IMG/VR virus record: IMGVR_UViG_3300020442_002772
Span: 1 to 42,443 of that record
Source of the DNA: a virus
Strand: one strand, 5' to 3'
Length of the DNA stretch: 42,443 nt
The notes beneath the pieces are model-generated. The model saw only the letters and a program-made list of their open reading frames with translations. It did not search any database and was not told the DNA's origin. Numbering within the stretch: position 1 is the stretch's first letter; the number at the start of each line of letters is the position of its first letter. The translations under genes and the position numbers were made by a program. Below, in pieces: positions 21,819 through 32,300 of this stretch.

Positions 21819-23770
21819 TAGGTTGTCCTCGCACAGAATGCAATACCTGTTGTTCCTGATCCTTGATAGTATGATGCAACAATTACTGTGTATATTTCAC
21901 TACCACTAATTGTAATTGTGTCTCCCTGGTCAATGAATTCGTTACTTGAACTATAGAAGAAGTCAATCAATACAAAGTCATCTGGAATATAATATGGACA
22001 AGGAACCATTTTAGCATTAACTGGAATACCTTTAATGACTGGATTGAAATCAACACCCACTGTATCTTGCCCAGTTGTTCCTGCAGAACCAAATGAATAA
22101 TTTTTACGGTTCATCGCAGAATTTGTTGATCTGTGATAAACATGCATTGTAGTGTTATCATTCTGACTACCAGAAGATCTTGATGGAACTATCTGAGAAT
22201 AGTAATCGGTAATGAGGTAATTAGTAAAATCATCACCAGTATCTATAGATGCATAACCAAATTCACCAACACGTCTTGCAGGATTGTCATCACCACCAGC
22301 ACGATTATTTCCACCAATTTGTGTGGAGAAACGAATGTATGGATTTGTACCACCTTGCCCACCATCATCGATATATGTTGTTCCAGCAGTAAAGCATTCA
22401 TCTAGATCCCAAACATTTTGAGAGAAGTTATGGAAGAACCAAGCATTGACACTTCTTCCGTCCCATCTTGATGCAGATACATCTGGTTCATAATATGAAA
22501 ATACTGCAAAATCTGGGTCAATTCCTGACCTGTAAATATTCAAATCAAGTCTTTTGTTTGTACCTCCACCATGACCTAACGATGCATTTGTATGGGCAAG
22601 TGCATTATTTGAATTAAGTCCACTTTGAAAAGTATTATATGCATCATATATGTGACCAACATATCCGTTGTCTAATCCATTTGCTCCAGCAAATCTCTTA
22701 CCATATCCATGACCACCACTATAATAAACATATCCAGATCTGGTTGAGGGTTGCCATCCACTACCAACCCATTGAGTAATACTAGTATTACTATTATATG
22801 CTCCAAATAATCTATATGTTGCACCAAATTTTTTATTCTCATCAAAACTTTGTCTCCAAACTGCCCATGGAGATGATGTATTTGTATAGTCAACATGATA
22901 CCAACTATTTGTTGTACCAAAACCAACTGTAGAAATACCAGAAGTTGCTGCAGTTACAACTACATTACCTACATCATTGTTTACATAACTTCTAATGTCG
23001 GATGCTGATTCACGGAAGAAATACTTTCCTGCTTGACCAGGTAATGGAGTAAATGTTCCTGTTCCACCATTACTGAATAATCCAGCATTAAAAACTCTGT
23101 TTTCATTAGTATATTCATGATAATAACTATTAGCAATTGGATGATTTCTCCAGCAAAGTGCCATATTACTCCAACTACCATTATTATCAAAAGTTAGAGT
23201 GTCACCTTCTTGAATTTCAACATAGGTGTTAGTGCATGATCCAGAAACATATCCATTTCTAGCCCATGCTTCAATATTAATGGGATTAGTACCAGTAATT
23301 GTGGCAATATAAGAATTACCACCAGTTACATCAGCTTCAATAACAACTGGAATTGTAATATCTGTTGCACCATTTGCAGAACCACCAATATCTTCGGCAG
23401 AAAGTGTTACAACTTCTCCTCCAGTATATCCATAACCAGGACGATTAACCATAATCGCATCAATAACTAGGACACCTGAACCGTTGTCATTATCAAATGG
23501 ACATCTTTGTACCAAGAATGATGCTCCAGTTCCAATACCAGTTGTTGCTACTGGAAATACATCTTGGTATTCTGGTTGTTTTGGAGTGCCATTAGGTAGT
23601 GAACCACCACCATAAAATGTTTGAAATCCGCAAACCTTACCAATTTCAGAAGTTCCAGAACCAGCAATACTATGCCAACCTAACCACTCAAGACCTTCAC
23701 CGAGTTGTTCCAATAAATTTACTCTTGTCCAAGTTCCTGCGATAGAAACTGTATTTGTAGTAATTGCCAT
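21818..23770 (-). CDS. Virion-type protein, 650 aa, paralogue of 550-aa protein
   Basis: This shares with the 550-residue protein the I-M-V-N-R-P-G-Y-G-Y-T-G-G-E motif and the C-terminal I-K-G-I-P-V, C-P-Y-Y-I-P-D-D-F-V-L-I-D-F, I-T-I-S-G-S-E-I-Y region. Its middle is about 100 residues longer and rich in Asn, Gly, Ser, Trp and Tyr. GGAGG lies before ATG 23770, which is 3 bases after the stop of the 904-residue fibre gene. No catalytic motif is visible. Likely a late virion protein exposed on a fibre or baseplate. Confidence 0.7.
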   Translation of the reverse strand: MAITTNTVSIAGTWTRVNLLEQLGEGLEWLGWHSIAGSGTSEIGKVCGFQTFYGGGSLPNGTPKQPEYQDVFPVATTGIGTGASFLVQRCPFDNDNGSGVLVIDAIMVNRPGYGYTGGEVVTLSAEDIGGSANGATDITIPVVIEADVTGGNSYIATITGTNPINIEAWARNGYVSGSCTNTYVEIQEGDTLTFDNNGSWSNMALCWRNHPIANSYYHEYTNENRVFNAGLFSNGGTGTFTPLPGQAGKYFFRESASDIRSYVNNDVGNVVVTAATSGISTVGFGTTNSWYHVDYTNTSSPWAVWRQSFDENKKFGATYRLFGAYNSNTSITQWVGSGWQPSTRSGYVYYSGGHGYGKRFAGANGLDNGYVGHIYDAYNTFQSGLNSNNALAHTNASLGHGGGTNKRLDLNIYRSGIDPDFAVFSYYEPDVSASRWDGRSVNAWFFHNFSQNVWDLDECFTAGTTYIDDGGQGGTNPYIRFSTQIGGNNRAGGDDNPARRVGEFGYASIDTGDDFTNYLITDYYSQIVPSRSSGSQNDNTTMHVYHRSTNSAMNRKNYSFGSAGTTGQDTVGVDFNPVIKGIPVNAKMVPCPYYIPDDFVLIDFFYSSSNEFIDQGDTITISGSEIYTVIVASYYQGSGTTGIAFCARTT

Positions 23771-23773
23771 TTA

Positions 23774-26488
23774 TTATGCCTCCAGTTGAAGAATGGTTAG
23801 GTTTGCGTTGATTGATTGTGTAGTTCCAGATAGATTTGTGATTGCCATATAAATCGTGGTATCAACTGGATCGTCCATATTTCCACCCATTGTGAATGGA
23901 GAGATCTTTTGTTCAGTAGAGATGCCTGTCGTTACAACTTCAGCAATAACTCCACTTCCTGCTGCTGGATCTTCTCCAACACTTCTACTAGAATCAGCAG
24001 TTCTAGATTCACTATCAGTATATATTCTGATCCAACCTGCTGTAGATAAACCAACCTTCATCAGGGCATAAGATTTAAATCCAGTAACTGTTACAAGTCC
24101 TACAGCATTATCTGCAATAGATGTTGTGGATGCAGAAACTGTTGTCCTGTTTTGTAGTGAACCACCAGATGCAGTGACAGTAGCAATACCAGAACTGTAA
24201 GTAACATCTAGACCAGTATCAAAGTTGATGGTCTTTGCTGAACCAACGTTTGATCCACTGTTTTCAACGACAACACCATCACCAGTTGCATTAACGTTGA
24301 GTAGTGCAGATCCATCAATAGCAGGTAATGTTCCTGTAAGTTCTCCTGCAGGAATACTTGTGAGACCAGCACCAGAACCAACAAATTGAGAACCAGAACC
24401 AGAAAGTGTTAGATCACCATAAGCAGTAATTCCGTTAGTTGTAGTTTCAAGTCTTAAGAAAGAAGTTCCACCAGTATTAGCCCAATAAAGTTGAATATTG
24501 TCACCAGAAATTAACGTTGGATTTGTTGTATGATATTTGTTTACAATTCTGAACTGACTGTTCAGATTACCAGGACGTATATAATAAGTTCCTGTATGAT
24601 AGAAAGTTATACTGTCTACCGTTAAACCATTATTATTTTTCCACCAGAACTGTCCTTGATTTCCTTGTCCCATTTTAAAGGTGTATTCAGTCGTATCACT
24701 GGAATCGGTATTACCAATGATCAATCCTGGACGACCACTATTAACATCATCACCAATTACAGCTATTCTGTCTCTAGTGTTTGGACCACTTCTAAATGTA
24801 GTATATCCTGTAATTTCAGCTCCACTTTCAACAACGCAAGTGCCGATAGATGCTCTATCTGCAACATCAATGTCTTCAAATACTGAGGATCCTGTTGTGC
24901 TGATACCAGGAATAGCTGCTGTGATTGTAACAACACCAGCAGATACTGGAGTTACATCTAAACCAGTAGAGAAATCAACCGTTGCAGCAGCACCAACTGC
25001 TGAACCACTATCCTTGACTTCAATACCAGATCCAACAGCAGATACACCAGTAAGTGCAGAACCATCTAGTGCAGGTAGTGCTCCTGTGAGTTGACCAGCA
25101 GGCAATCCTGTGAGTCCAGAAGCAGAACCAGAGTAAGATGTAGCAGTAACACTACCACCAACAGTTAGCATATCTGTTAGAACTGTTGTGTTAATACCAG
25201 TTCTTCCAGAATCATTGATATATTGTCTAATATTTCCTTCACCGTCAGCAATAACAACTCGGTTAGATAAACCTCTGATGTCTAGATTACCAGAGTTACC
25301 ATCATATCCACCAAGAACAACATTATATTGTCCGTTAGTAATCAGTTGTCCTGCTTTGATACCTAAACCAATGTTATATCCACCAGAGGTTACATTATTG
25401 AGTGAGAGTTCCCCAATACCAATGTTTCTACCATTACCACTAGAGAGTGAACCTAGAACCTGATCACCGATTGCAATGTTTCTATTACTACCAGATCCAG
25501 CAGCAAGATTACCAAATCTCAGGTTAGATGCAGCATCTGCTTGAATTCTTCCTCGACTGACTGTAAGAGCACCACCAACGTTTACATCAGTATATGATGG
25601 ACTAACTTCATCTTCTCCAAGAACATAAATTGGACCACCCATATTGCCATGAGAGGTACACTGATAATATAGAATCTTAGGTGCATCAAATTGAACATCC
25701 CATACTAATGTTCCGTTACTTACATCATTATTTGTAATTCCATCATTATACTGTGTTCCAGTAGATCCATTAGGATCACTTTGAATTCTAAATGGGTGAG
25801 CACCCATGTTATTAATGAACTTATATGTCTGCCCTCTCATCAAATACAGAGTAGGATCATTCTCTGCACCAGTTAGACCAGGACCAGTAAACGTATAATT
25901 GCTAGTTCCGTCAGCACCTAGTGTCCATTGAATAGTTGTTCCTGCACCAACATTAGTAAGTTGTGAACCATCACCAACAAATGATGTTGCAGTTACAGTG
26001 CCAACAACATTAACACCAGTAGAATTGATAGTAACTGCTGATCCTACTACTGCAGAAGTGAATGTTGGATCATCTGTTAATCTAATTGTAGAAGCAGCAC
26101 CAGTTACAGTTAATGATAAATTATTACTTCTAATATCAATATCTCTAATACTATCAGCTGATCCAACACGTGTTCCGTCTTCTCTAACAGTTAAACCAAA
26201 GAAATCACTTCCCGTATCACCGATGGCACTTCCATCAGACTTTACAAAAGCAGTAGCACGAATTGTTCCAGCAACATCTATTCTTTGTTGAGGTTGAGTG
26301 CTGCCAACACCGACATTAAATCCACTGGCAACAATAAGATCTGATTGAACTTTACCTCCAACAGTAACATCCGTACTAATCGCAACAGTATTTGCGTTTA
26401 GATTTAGATTAGTTGGACTCGTTAAATTGGGGGTGCCAGATGAACCTATTAGTTCTATCTTCTTTACACCAAAATCCTTATTGGCCAT
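23774..26488 (-). CDS. Tail-fibre protein with cupredoxin-like domain, 904 aa
   Basis: Residues about 185-290 resemble a blue-copper (cupredoxin) domain: T-L-Y-L-M-R-G-Q-T-Y-K-F, H231-P-F-R-I-Q, then Y-Y-Q-C277-T-S-H280-G-N-M283. This gives one upstream His plus Cys-x2-His-x2-Met, the set of type I copper ligands. Around it are G-V-G-S-T-Q-P and V-G-G-S-V-T-A-T repeats typical of cyanophage fibres. The last about 130 residues (G-F-K-S-Y-A-L-M-K-V-G, W-I-R-I-Y-T-D, N-L-T-I-L-Q-L-E-A) are a C-terminal module I recall from many marine phage fibres. Probably a virion fibre; whether copper is bound is unknown. Confidence 0.75.
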   Translation of the reverse strand: MANKDFGVKKIELIGSSGTPNLTSPTNLNLNANTVAISTDVTVGGKVQSDLIVASGFNVGVGSTQPQQRIDVAGTIRATAFVKSDGSAIGDTGSDFFGLTVREDGTRVGSADSIRDIDIRSNNLSLTVTGAASTIRLTDDPTFTSAVVGSAVTINSTGVNVVGTVTATSFVGDGSQLTNVGAGTTIQWTLGADGTSNYTFTGPGLTGAENDPTLYLMRGQTYKFINNMGAHPFRIQSDPNGSTGTQYNDGITNNDVSNGTLVWDVQFDAPKILYYQCTSHGNMGGPIYVLGEDEVSPSYTDVNVGGALTVSRGRIQADAASNLRFGNLAAGSGSNRNIAIGDQVLGSLSSGNGRNIGIGELSLNNVTSGGYNIGLGIKAGQLITNGQYNVVLGGYDGNSGNLDIRGLSNRVVIADGEGNIRQYINDSGRTGINTTVLTDMLTVGGSVTATSYSGSASGLTGLPAGQLTGALPALDGSALTGVSAVGSGIEVKDSGSAVGAAATVDFSTGLDVTPVSAGVVTITAAIPGISTTGSSVFEDIDVADRASIGTCVVESGAEITGYTTFRSGPNTRDRIAVIGDDVNSGRPGLIIGNTDSSDTTEYTFKMGQGNQGQFWWKNNNGLTVDSITFYHTGTYYIRPGNLNSQFRIVNKYHTTNPTLISGDNIQLYWANTGGTSFLRLETTTNGITAYGDLTLSGSGSQFVGSGAGLTSIPAGELTGTLPAIDGSALLNVNATGDGVVVENSGSNVGSAKTINFDTGLDVTYSSGIATVTASGGSLQNRTTVSASTTSIADNAVGLVTVTGFKSYALMKVGLSTAGWIRIYTDSESRTADSSRSVGEDPAAGSGVIAEVVTTGISTEQKISPFTMGGNMDDPVDTTIYMAITNLSGTTQSINANLTILQLEA

Positions 26489-26502
26489 AAGTCTTTTCTA
26501 GT

Positions 26503-26511
26503 TATTTATTA
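26503..26511 (-). promoter_or_regulatory. T4-like late promoter TAATAAATA
   Basis: CTAATAAATAACTAG on the minus strand overlaps the TAA stop of the protease gene (26509), 15 bases before ATG 26488. Confidence 0.6.
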
Positions 26512-29322
26512 GAATGTGAAAGTAATGCCTTCTAAAGACAATTTAGGTTTCGCAGCAAGACCAAATGTAGGTAATTGCTCAGTATAATTTGTTTCAACTT
26601 CAGCATCAGTAAATGCTCTTCTATAGAATCTTAAGGCACCAATGGTTCCAGTAAAGGAGTAACTGCTACAACCATTGTATGTTCCAACTAGAACATCAGT
26701 TAGCACTGCACTGATATTTGGACTATAGATGCTAACTGTTGAACTCTTAACATTATCAAGATAACAACTAATTTGATTTCCAGATCTAGTTAATACAACA
26801 TGATGCCAAGTGTTCAGAGAAACTGTATCACCATGAATAGCTGTAATGCCACCATATGATCCACCACCATCTAGTTCGTATACAAAATTTAAACTGCTGT
26901 TGAGATAAAGTATAAACTTATTATCTGAACCTCCGAGTGATCCCCAACTAGAAATTAGTGCAGAAGGACATACTCCACTTGGAGTTGAAGTCATATAGAA
27001 CCATGCTTCAAATGTAAAGTCACCGATTGTTTGGAAATCAGTTGTTCTAGTAAATGATCCGTAATTACCATTACTAAAAACATAACCATATCCATCATAA
27101 GTTACACCAGAAGTAAGAGTTACATGATGAGTATTCTTAGCAGTATTATACCAACTGGTTGTATTAGATGAATGATTTCTACCATCCAATTCAAGAACTA
27201 AATCTTGCCTACTAGCAAGTTGTTCTACAAGTGTAAAATTTGCTGCTCTTGGTGCTGGTTCATTACCAGTCAGTGCATCCCATATGACAACTGGTGCATC
27301 ATCATGAACTGCATTCTGATTACTCCAACTAGTTGAAGTTGCAGATGTCAGTTCAGTTCCATAGTAAAAGTCATTACTAGGCATTGTGCCAACATCATTT
27401 GCTAACCAATTTTTAATATCTGCATAAGTCCATGAACGATTATATTCTAACTTCGTTGCAATGATACCGCAAGCAATAGGTGCTGCAGAACTAGTTCCAT
27501 TAAATTCTCTATCTTCAGACTCTACTGATTGTTGTCCACCAATAGTATAATATGCATCATTTCTTTTATATCTGCTAGAAGCATTATCATCGCAAGCAGC
27601 TAAAGTTCGATCAGCAGCTGCATAACAATCTATTAGATTACCTTTGTTGCTATAGGATACTTTACATTCTTCCCCAGCATATGGATCATCGTCAAGGGCT
27701 CCAACACAAATAGTTTTATAAATTCTTTCACTTCCTGAACCAGAAGATCCAATTTGTCCAGGAAATCCTTGACGATTAATTGTTCTATAATAATCATATC
27801 CTCCGTAGGTATTAGTAGAAGAAGTTAAAGCAGTTTCATCAGCAGAAGAATAATAATTATTATAATCTGGATGATCTGCTTTTACAAGTTTTTGGTTAGT
27901 ATTTCCTGCAGAACATACAAATATAACACCAGCATCAATCATTTCAGCACCAGCAGTCAACATTGAACTTGGCATGAATTCTTGACGAACAGATTCTTGG
28001 GTAAAATTCGTGATAAATTCTGGTTGACTACCATCCGTCCAGTCAGTAACACTATATGAAACACCACCAGTTCCATCATCACCTTGACGATAGTAATAAT
28101 ATCCACTATTTAACACTGTGGGTCTAAATCCAAAACTATTGCTAGTTATGGTTGGATCTTTATCACCACGCATCACATTGATTGGTTTGATTTGATGGAA
28201 AATTTTAATTATATCAAATCCAGCCTCAGTTCCATTATCATTGGTTCCATAAAAGTTTATGAACCATTTATTTGCATTATATGCCCAACCATATTGTCTA
28301 CCATATACTTGTGATGCACAAGGAGTTCCATGACTACCACTATAAGTATGATATGCGGTATTGCTACCATTCATACGGGATCTAGTATAGAAACTGTTTA
28401 TTGAAATAGTTCCAAAGTCATTATTGCCAGTGGCATTTCCACCAAAGTCAGTACTTACAAACTTTGCAGAACGATATGTGAGACTATTGTTTTCCCACCA
28501 CTCTTGTGCTGCTGTATCTGTTGGAACTATAGTTCCATCCCAACGTGTTTCTAACTTGGAAGGATTTGCATTAAAGAAATCTCTATCCAAATAATAAGGA
28601 CTATCTAATACTAAATCTAATACATCACAAGTTCCATTTCCAGGTAAAACATTACCACCAATATAATTTGAAGGACCACCTAGATTATTTTGAAATTCTA
28701 TGTGACCGAACCACATTTCAACATCACATACAATTGCATCAACGTCTTTTCCAGTTCCATATTGTTGAAGTCTATCTTCAATTAGAGCATCATTATCATT
28801 TACCCATGGATCTCTTTGTTCCTGATGTCTGAGGATGTTCCAACTAGCCCTATTTTTTAGTGTAGAATCTGGAGTTCCAGAAGTTATCAGTCCATAATTA
28901 GTAAATCCATAACCACTATTATCTCTAACACATTTTACAGTACTATCATATCTAAATTCTTTTTCAAAATCTTGAAGATGAGCAGGATCTATTTTATATG
29001 TTCCAGGATATTTTGCAGTGTTGATATTTACATATTCGACACGATCATGATTACGAAGTTGTGTTACTTCATCATCAGTTAAAAGATATCTTCCTCTAAG
29101 TGGACTATGCTTATAATCATCGACACACTCAACATGATCTGATGGAATGTTATCTTCAAGAGTACCATCCTGCATCAATACTTCATGAATATGAATCCAA
29201 TCATCGGGAGTATAGCAACCAACAATATATTCTTTTTTTACATTAGAGTCTGTTGGTTCTTTTGGCAGCGAATCTTTATACTCCTGGAAACCAGGAGTAT
29301 CTTGAAAGCTGGTACTAATCAT
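26509..29322 (-). CDS. Subtilisin-like protease with LamG domain, 937 aa
   Basis: A full subtilase set is present: D200 (V-D-A-I-V-C-D), H331 (S-G-S-H-G-T), N474 (S-A-G-N, oxyanion hole) and S611 (N-G-T-S-S-A-A-P). Residues about 30-100 look like an inhibitor-I9-type prodomain (E-Y-I-V-G-C-Y near 31-37, R-V-E-Y-V-N-I near 94-100). Residues about 705-905 are a LamG/concanavalin-like domain (F-T-F-E-A-W-F-Y-M, W-H-H-V-V-L-T-R), which usually binds glycans. Residues before 30 have no signal peptide. It overlaps the 1093-residue fibre gene by ATGA and has a late promoter inside its end. A virion protease that cuts host-surface proteins or matures fibres is plausible; either is inference. Confidence 0.8.
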   Translation of the reverse strand: MISTSFQDTPGFQEYKDSLPKEPTDSNVKKEYIVGCYTPDDWIHIHEVLMQDGTLEDNIPSDHVECVDDYKHSPLRGRYLLTDDEVTQLRNHDRVEYVNINTAKYPGTYKIDPAHLQDFEKEFRYDSTVKCVRDNSGYGFTNYGLITSGTPDSTLKNRASWNILRHQEQRDPWVNDNDALIEDRLQQYGTGKDVDAIVCDVEMWFGHIEFQNNLGGPSNYIGGNVLPGNGTCDVLDLVLDSPYYLDRDFFNANPSKLETRWDGTIVPTDTAAQEWWENNSLTYRSAKFVSTDFGGNATGNNDFGTISINSFYTRSRMNGSNTAYHTYSGSHGTPCASQVYGRQYGWAYNANKWFINFYGTNDNGTEAGFDIIKIFHQIKPINVMRGDKDPTITSNSFGFRPTVLNSGYYYYRQGDDGTGGVSYSVTDWTDGSQPEFITNFTQESVRQEFMPSSMLTAGAEMIDAGVIFVCSAGNTNQKLVKADHPDYNNYYSSADETALTSSTNTYGGYDYYRTINRQGFPGQIGSSGSGSERIYKTICVGALDDDPYAGEECKVSYSNKGNLIDCYAAADRTLAACDDNASSRYKRNDAYYTIGGQQSVESEDREFNGTSSAAPIACGIIATKLEYNRSWTYADIKNWLANDVGTMPSNDFYYGTELTSATSTSWSNQNAVHDDAPVVIWDALTGNEPAPRAANFTLVEQLASRQDLVLELDGRNHSSNTTSWYNTAKNTHHVTLTSGVTYDGYGYVFSNGNYGSFTRTTDFQTIGDFTFEAWFYMTSTPSGVCPSALISSWGSLGGSDNKFILYLNSSLNFVYELDGGGSYGGITAIHGDTVSLNTWHHVVLTRSGNQISCYLDNVKSSTVSIYSPNISAVLTDVLVGTYNGCSSYSFTGTIGALRFYRRAFTDAEVETNYTEQLPTFGLAAKPKLSLEGITFTF

Positions 29323-32300
29323 AGCATTGTCTCCCTTACTACTCTATATGTAACGATTCCAGTAACTCCTGTCTGTGGAGTCCATAGCAATTCACAAGTT
29401 CCAGATGTGATAGATGCACCAACAGAAACTAATAGATCATTGTTATACATGATTGCATATTCTTGAGCATATGCTGTAGTTCCATCATTCATCACAAGAA
29501 CTTTTTGTGATTGAATGTTGTCATTGTATTTGAAATATAATGTATATTCTGCAGTCTTGAAGTCGTCAGTTGCAATCACCCAAGAAGCATCACCTGTTGT
29601 AGTAACACCTGCTGTTGCTGAGAATGATCCATAGTCAGTGTAAACACCATAGACTTCTTCAACTTGTAGAGGTGTTCTTGGATTGGTGGTTCCGAGACCA
29701 ACATGAGCTGCTGTTGTATGTATGCCAGCATTAGTCTGGTTGTTATCAAAGTAACCAGTTCCACTTCCACCAGCAGAAATGCCAGTTAGATTTGATCCAT
29801 CACCATAGTATGCAGTTGCAGTAATGTTTCCATCAACTGTCAGTTTTTCTGTTGCATTTGTGGTTCCAATACCAACTTTATCATCCTTAAGTACAAGAGT
29901 TCTTTTAGATACTCCAGATGAATCTGCTGTCTGGAAATAAATTCCATCCTGAGGATCTGCTATCTCCATTGGTGAGATAAACAATCCATTTCCGATAGGA
30001 GCATTACCATTACCAGCATCAACAACAGTATTACCATGGAAGATTCTCCATGCTTCATTGTTAAGACTATCGTTCCAAACTACAAGACGTTCAGCTTCAA
30101 CTCCTCCATTATGAACTTGAACATCACTTGTAAATGTTGTAATACCACTGAAACGGAAACTTCCATTTACATTGATGTTACCAGTTCCGTTAATGGTTCT
30201 GTTATTGAGATCTAAGTTACCACCAAGTTGTGGTGTAGTGTCATTGACAACCTCTGAAGCTGAAGTAGTAACAGTAACAACACCAGCAGTCGCAGAAGAT
30301 ACAGAAAGTCCAGAACCAAAGTTAATTGTTCCTGCAGTGCCTACAAGACTATCATTATCTTCAATGATGACTTCGGTGCCACCACCACCACCTCCACCTC
30401 CACCAGAGATGAGAGTTGCAGTAATACCAGTAATTCTTCCATCAGCAACAGTAATCTGTGGTGATACAGTAGAACCACCATAGGTTCCATCTGCCACATC
30501 AACCATTCCAGTCAGACCAATACCTGATCCAGAGAATGATAATGCAGAACTAATTCCAGTAGCCCTTATATTACCATCAACTGTTAGAGTATCAGTAATA
30601 ACTGTTGTTCCAATACCAACCTGACCATTATTGATAGTGAGACTTTCAACTTCTGCAGAACCAGTTTTGAACACCCACTCATCATTTCGATAAGAGTAGA
30701 TTGCCATCTGCTGCTGGAAAACACCAGCATTATCAGTTTTTTCTATGGCAAAATATTGTCCACCACCAGCACTTGGTCTATCATTTAAATGTGCTAACTG
30801 AGTTCCATTTGAAGAGTTTAGAAGTTCAACTCTTGAACCTCTAAATTCAGATGTATTATCTGTGTACAGAATTAATTCTGGATCATTTTTGGTATCATCA
30901 CTACCTGTTATTGTTGCTGTCTGATTACCACTAACTGATTGTATGTCGTCATCTGCAGTTACTTTGCCAGTTACATCAATACCTCTATCAGTAGTTTCAA
31001 ACTTCTTAGAGTTGTTGTAGAATAGACTTACACCAGCACCCACTCTGAAGGATGCCATCTCTCTAGCAACTCCATACTGCCCAATCGTGACAGATGGATT
31101 TGCCTCAAGAATGAGACCACCAGTTCCTTGATCTTGGATGTAACTATTATTACCATCAAAGTAAACTCTTAGGTCATTACCTGCACCAAAGATTGCTTGG
31201 TCATTATTTCCAAGTTGAATACTTCTTTGGAAAGTTACAGTTTCTGTAAATGTAGAAACGCCAGTTACTTGCAATCCACGTGTACTAGTAACACCAGCAT
31301 TAGAGAGTTGACCAGTAGCTGGATTATATTGCAGTTGTCCACCTAGATCATATCTATTAAATGTATGACCACCTTGAGTTGGATCTAGGAATAGTGCAAC
31401 ATCATAATCATTACTATCATTAACACCTGCAGTGAAGACTTTATGTTGACCAACTAAGTCACCATCAAATCCTGTTGCAGTAACGATACCAGTGATTTGT
31501 AGATTTGCAGTTTGAGTGATCGTATCTGCAGATAGTGTGAAACCAGCACCAATTCTGATCTGATCATTGATACCATCAATTGCAATACTAGATGAACCAA
31601 CGGTTAGAATACCAGTAATTCTTGCATCACCATTGACCCATAGTTGTGTTCCAGCAGCACCTACAGGACCAATTTCTGTTTGGAATCTTGGATTTGTTGT
31701 GCCAAGACCAACAAGAGGACTATCAGTAAAGATACCAACAGCAGAGTCTCCATTTAGTTCACCAAATAATCCTGCAACAGCAGCACCACCACCTAATCCA
31801 GCACCATAATCTACGATGTTGAGTGTAGAGATACCAGTGATATTAGATCCATCACCATGGAATTCTGTTGCGGTAATGACACCTACACCTGCAATACCAT
31901 TGTTATTGAGATTTAAGTATCCACCAAGTGTTGGAGCTGGGTCATTGATAACAGCAGTTAGACCACCAGAGTCGATATATGCTGTAACCAGACCTGCTGT
32001 TCCATCTAGAGTGACACCTAGACCAACAAAGTCGAGGATTTGAATTCTTCCAGCAGTTCCACTATCAATACCTGCTTTTCTAACAGAAACACCAAGGATA
32101 CCAGTGTTTCCTGCTCCTACACCTGCAGCACCATGAGCAATAATCTCAATTTCTTCTCCACCAAATGCCGCGGCAAACAGTACGATTGATCCACCACCTG
32201 CATTGATTGCATAATCACCCTCAGTGAGTTTTACACCATCGAGGAATACACTGGTTAATGTAGGTTCTGTAAGTACGAAAGTTCCAAAACTTCCTGTAGC

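Larger units (their letters stand above)
18804..23770 (-). repeat. Tandem duplication of a two-gene cassette
   Basis: The order is long protein (650 aa), short M-A-D-Y-S protein (80 aa), long protein (550 aa), short M-A-D-Y-S protein with hydrolase (367 aa). Long proteins share M-V-N-R-P-G-Y-G-Y-T and a closely similar C-terminus of about 75 residues. Short ones share both ends. Each pair is joined by a one-base stop/start overlap. This shows a duplicated and diverged cassette. Confidence 0.75.

Noticed and set aside
29281-29297. CTCCTGG/CCAGGAG inverted repeat as regulator
   Set aside because: It lies inside the protease coding region and arises from a local peptide repeat (F-Q-D-T-P-G-F-Q-E). 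No regulatory role is supported.
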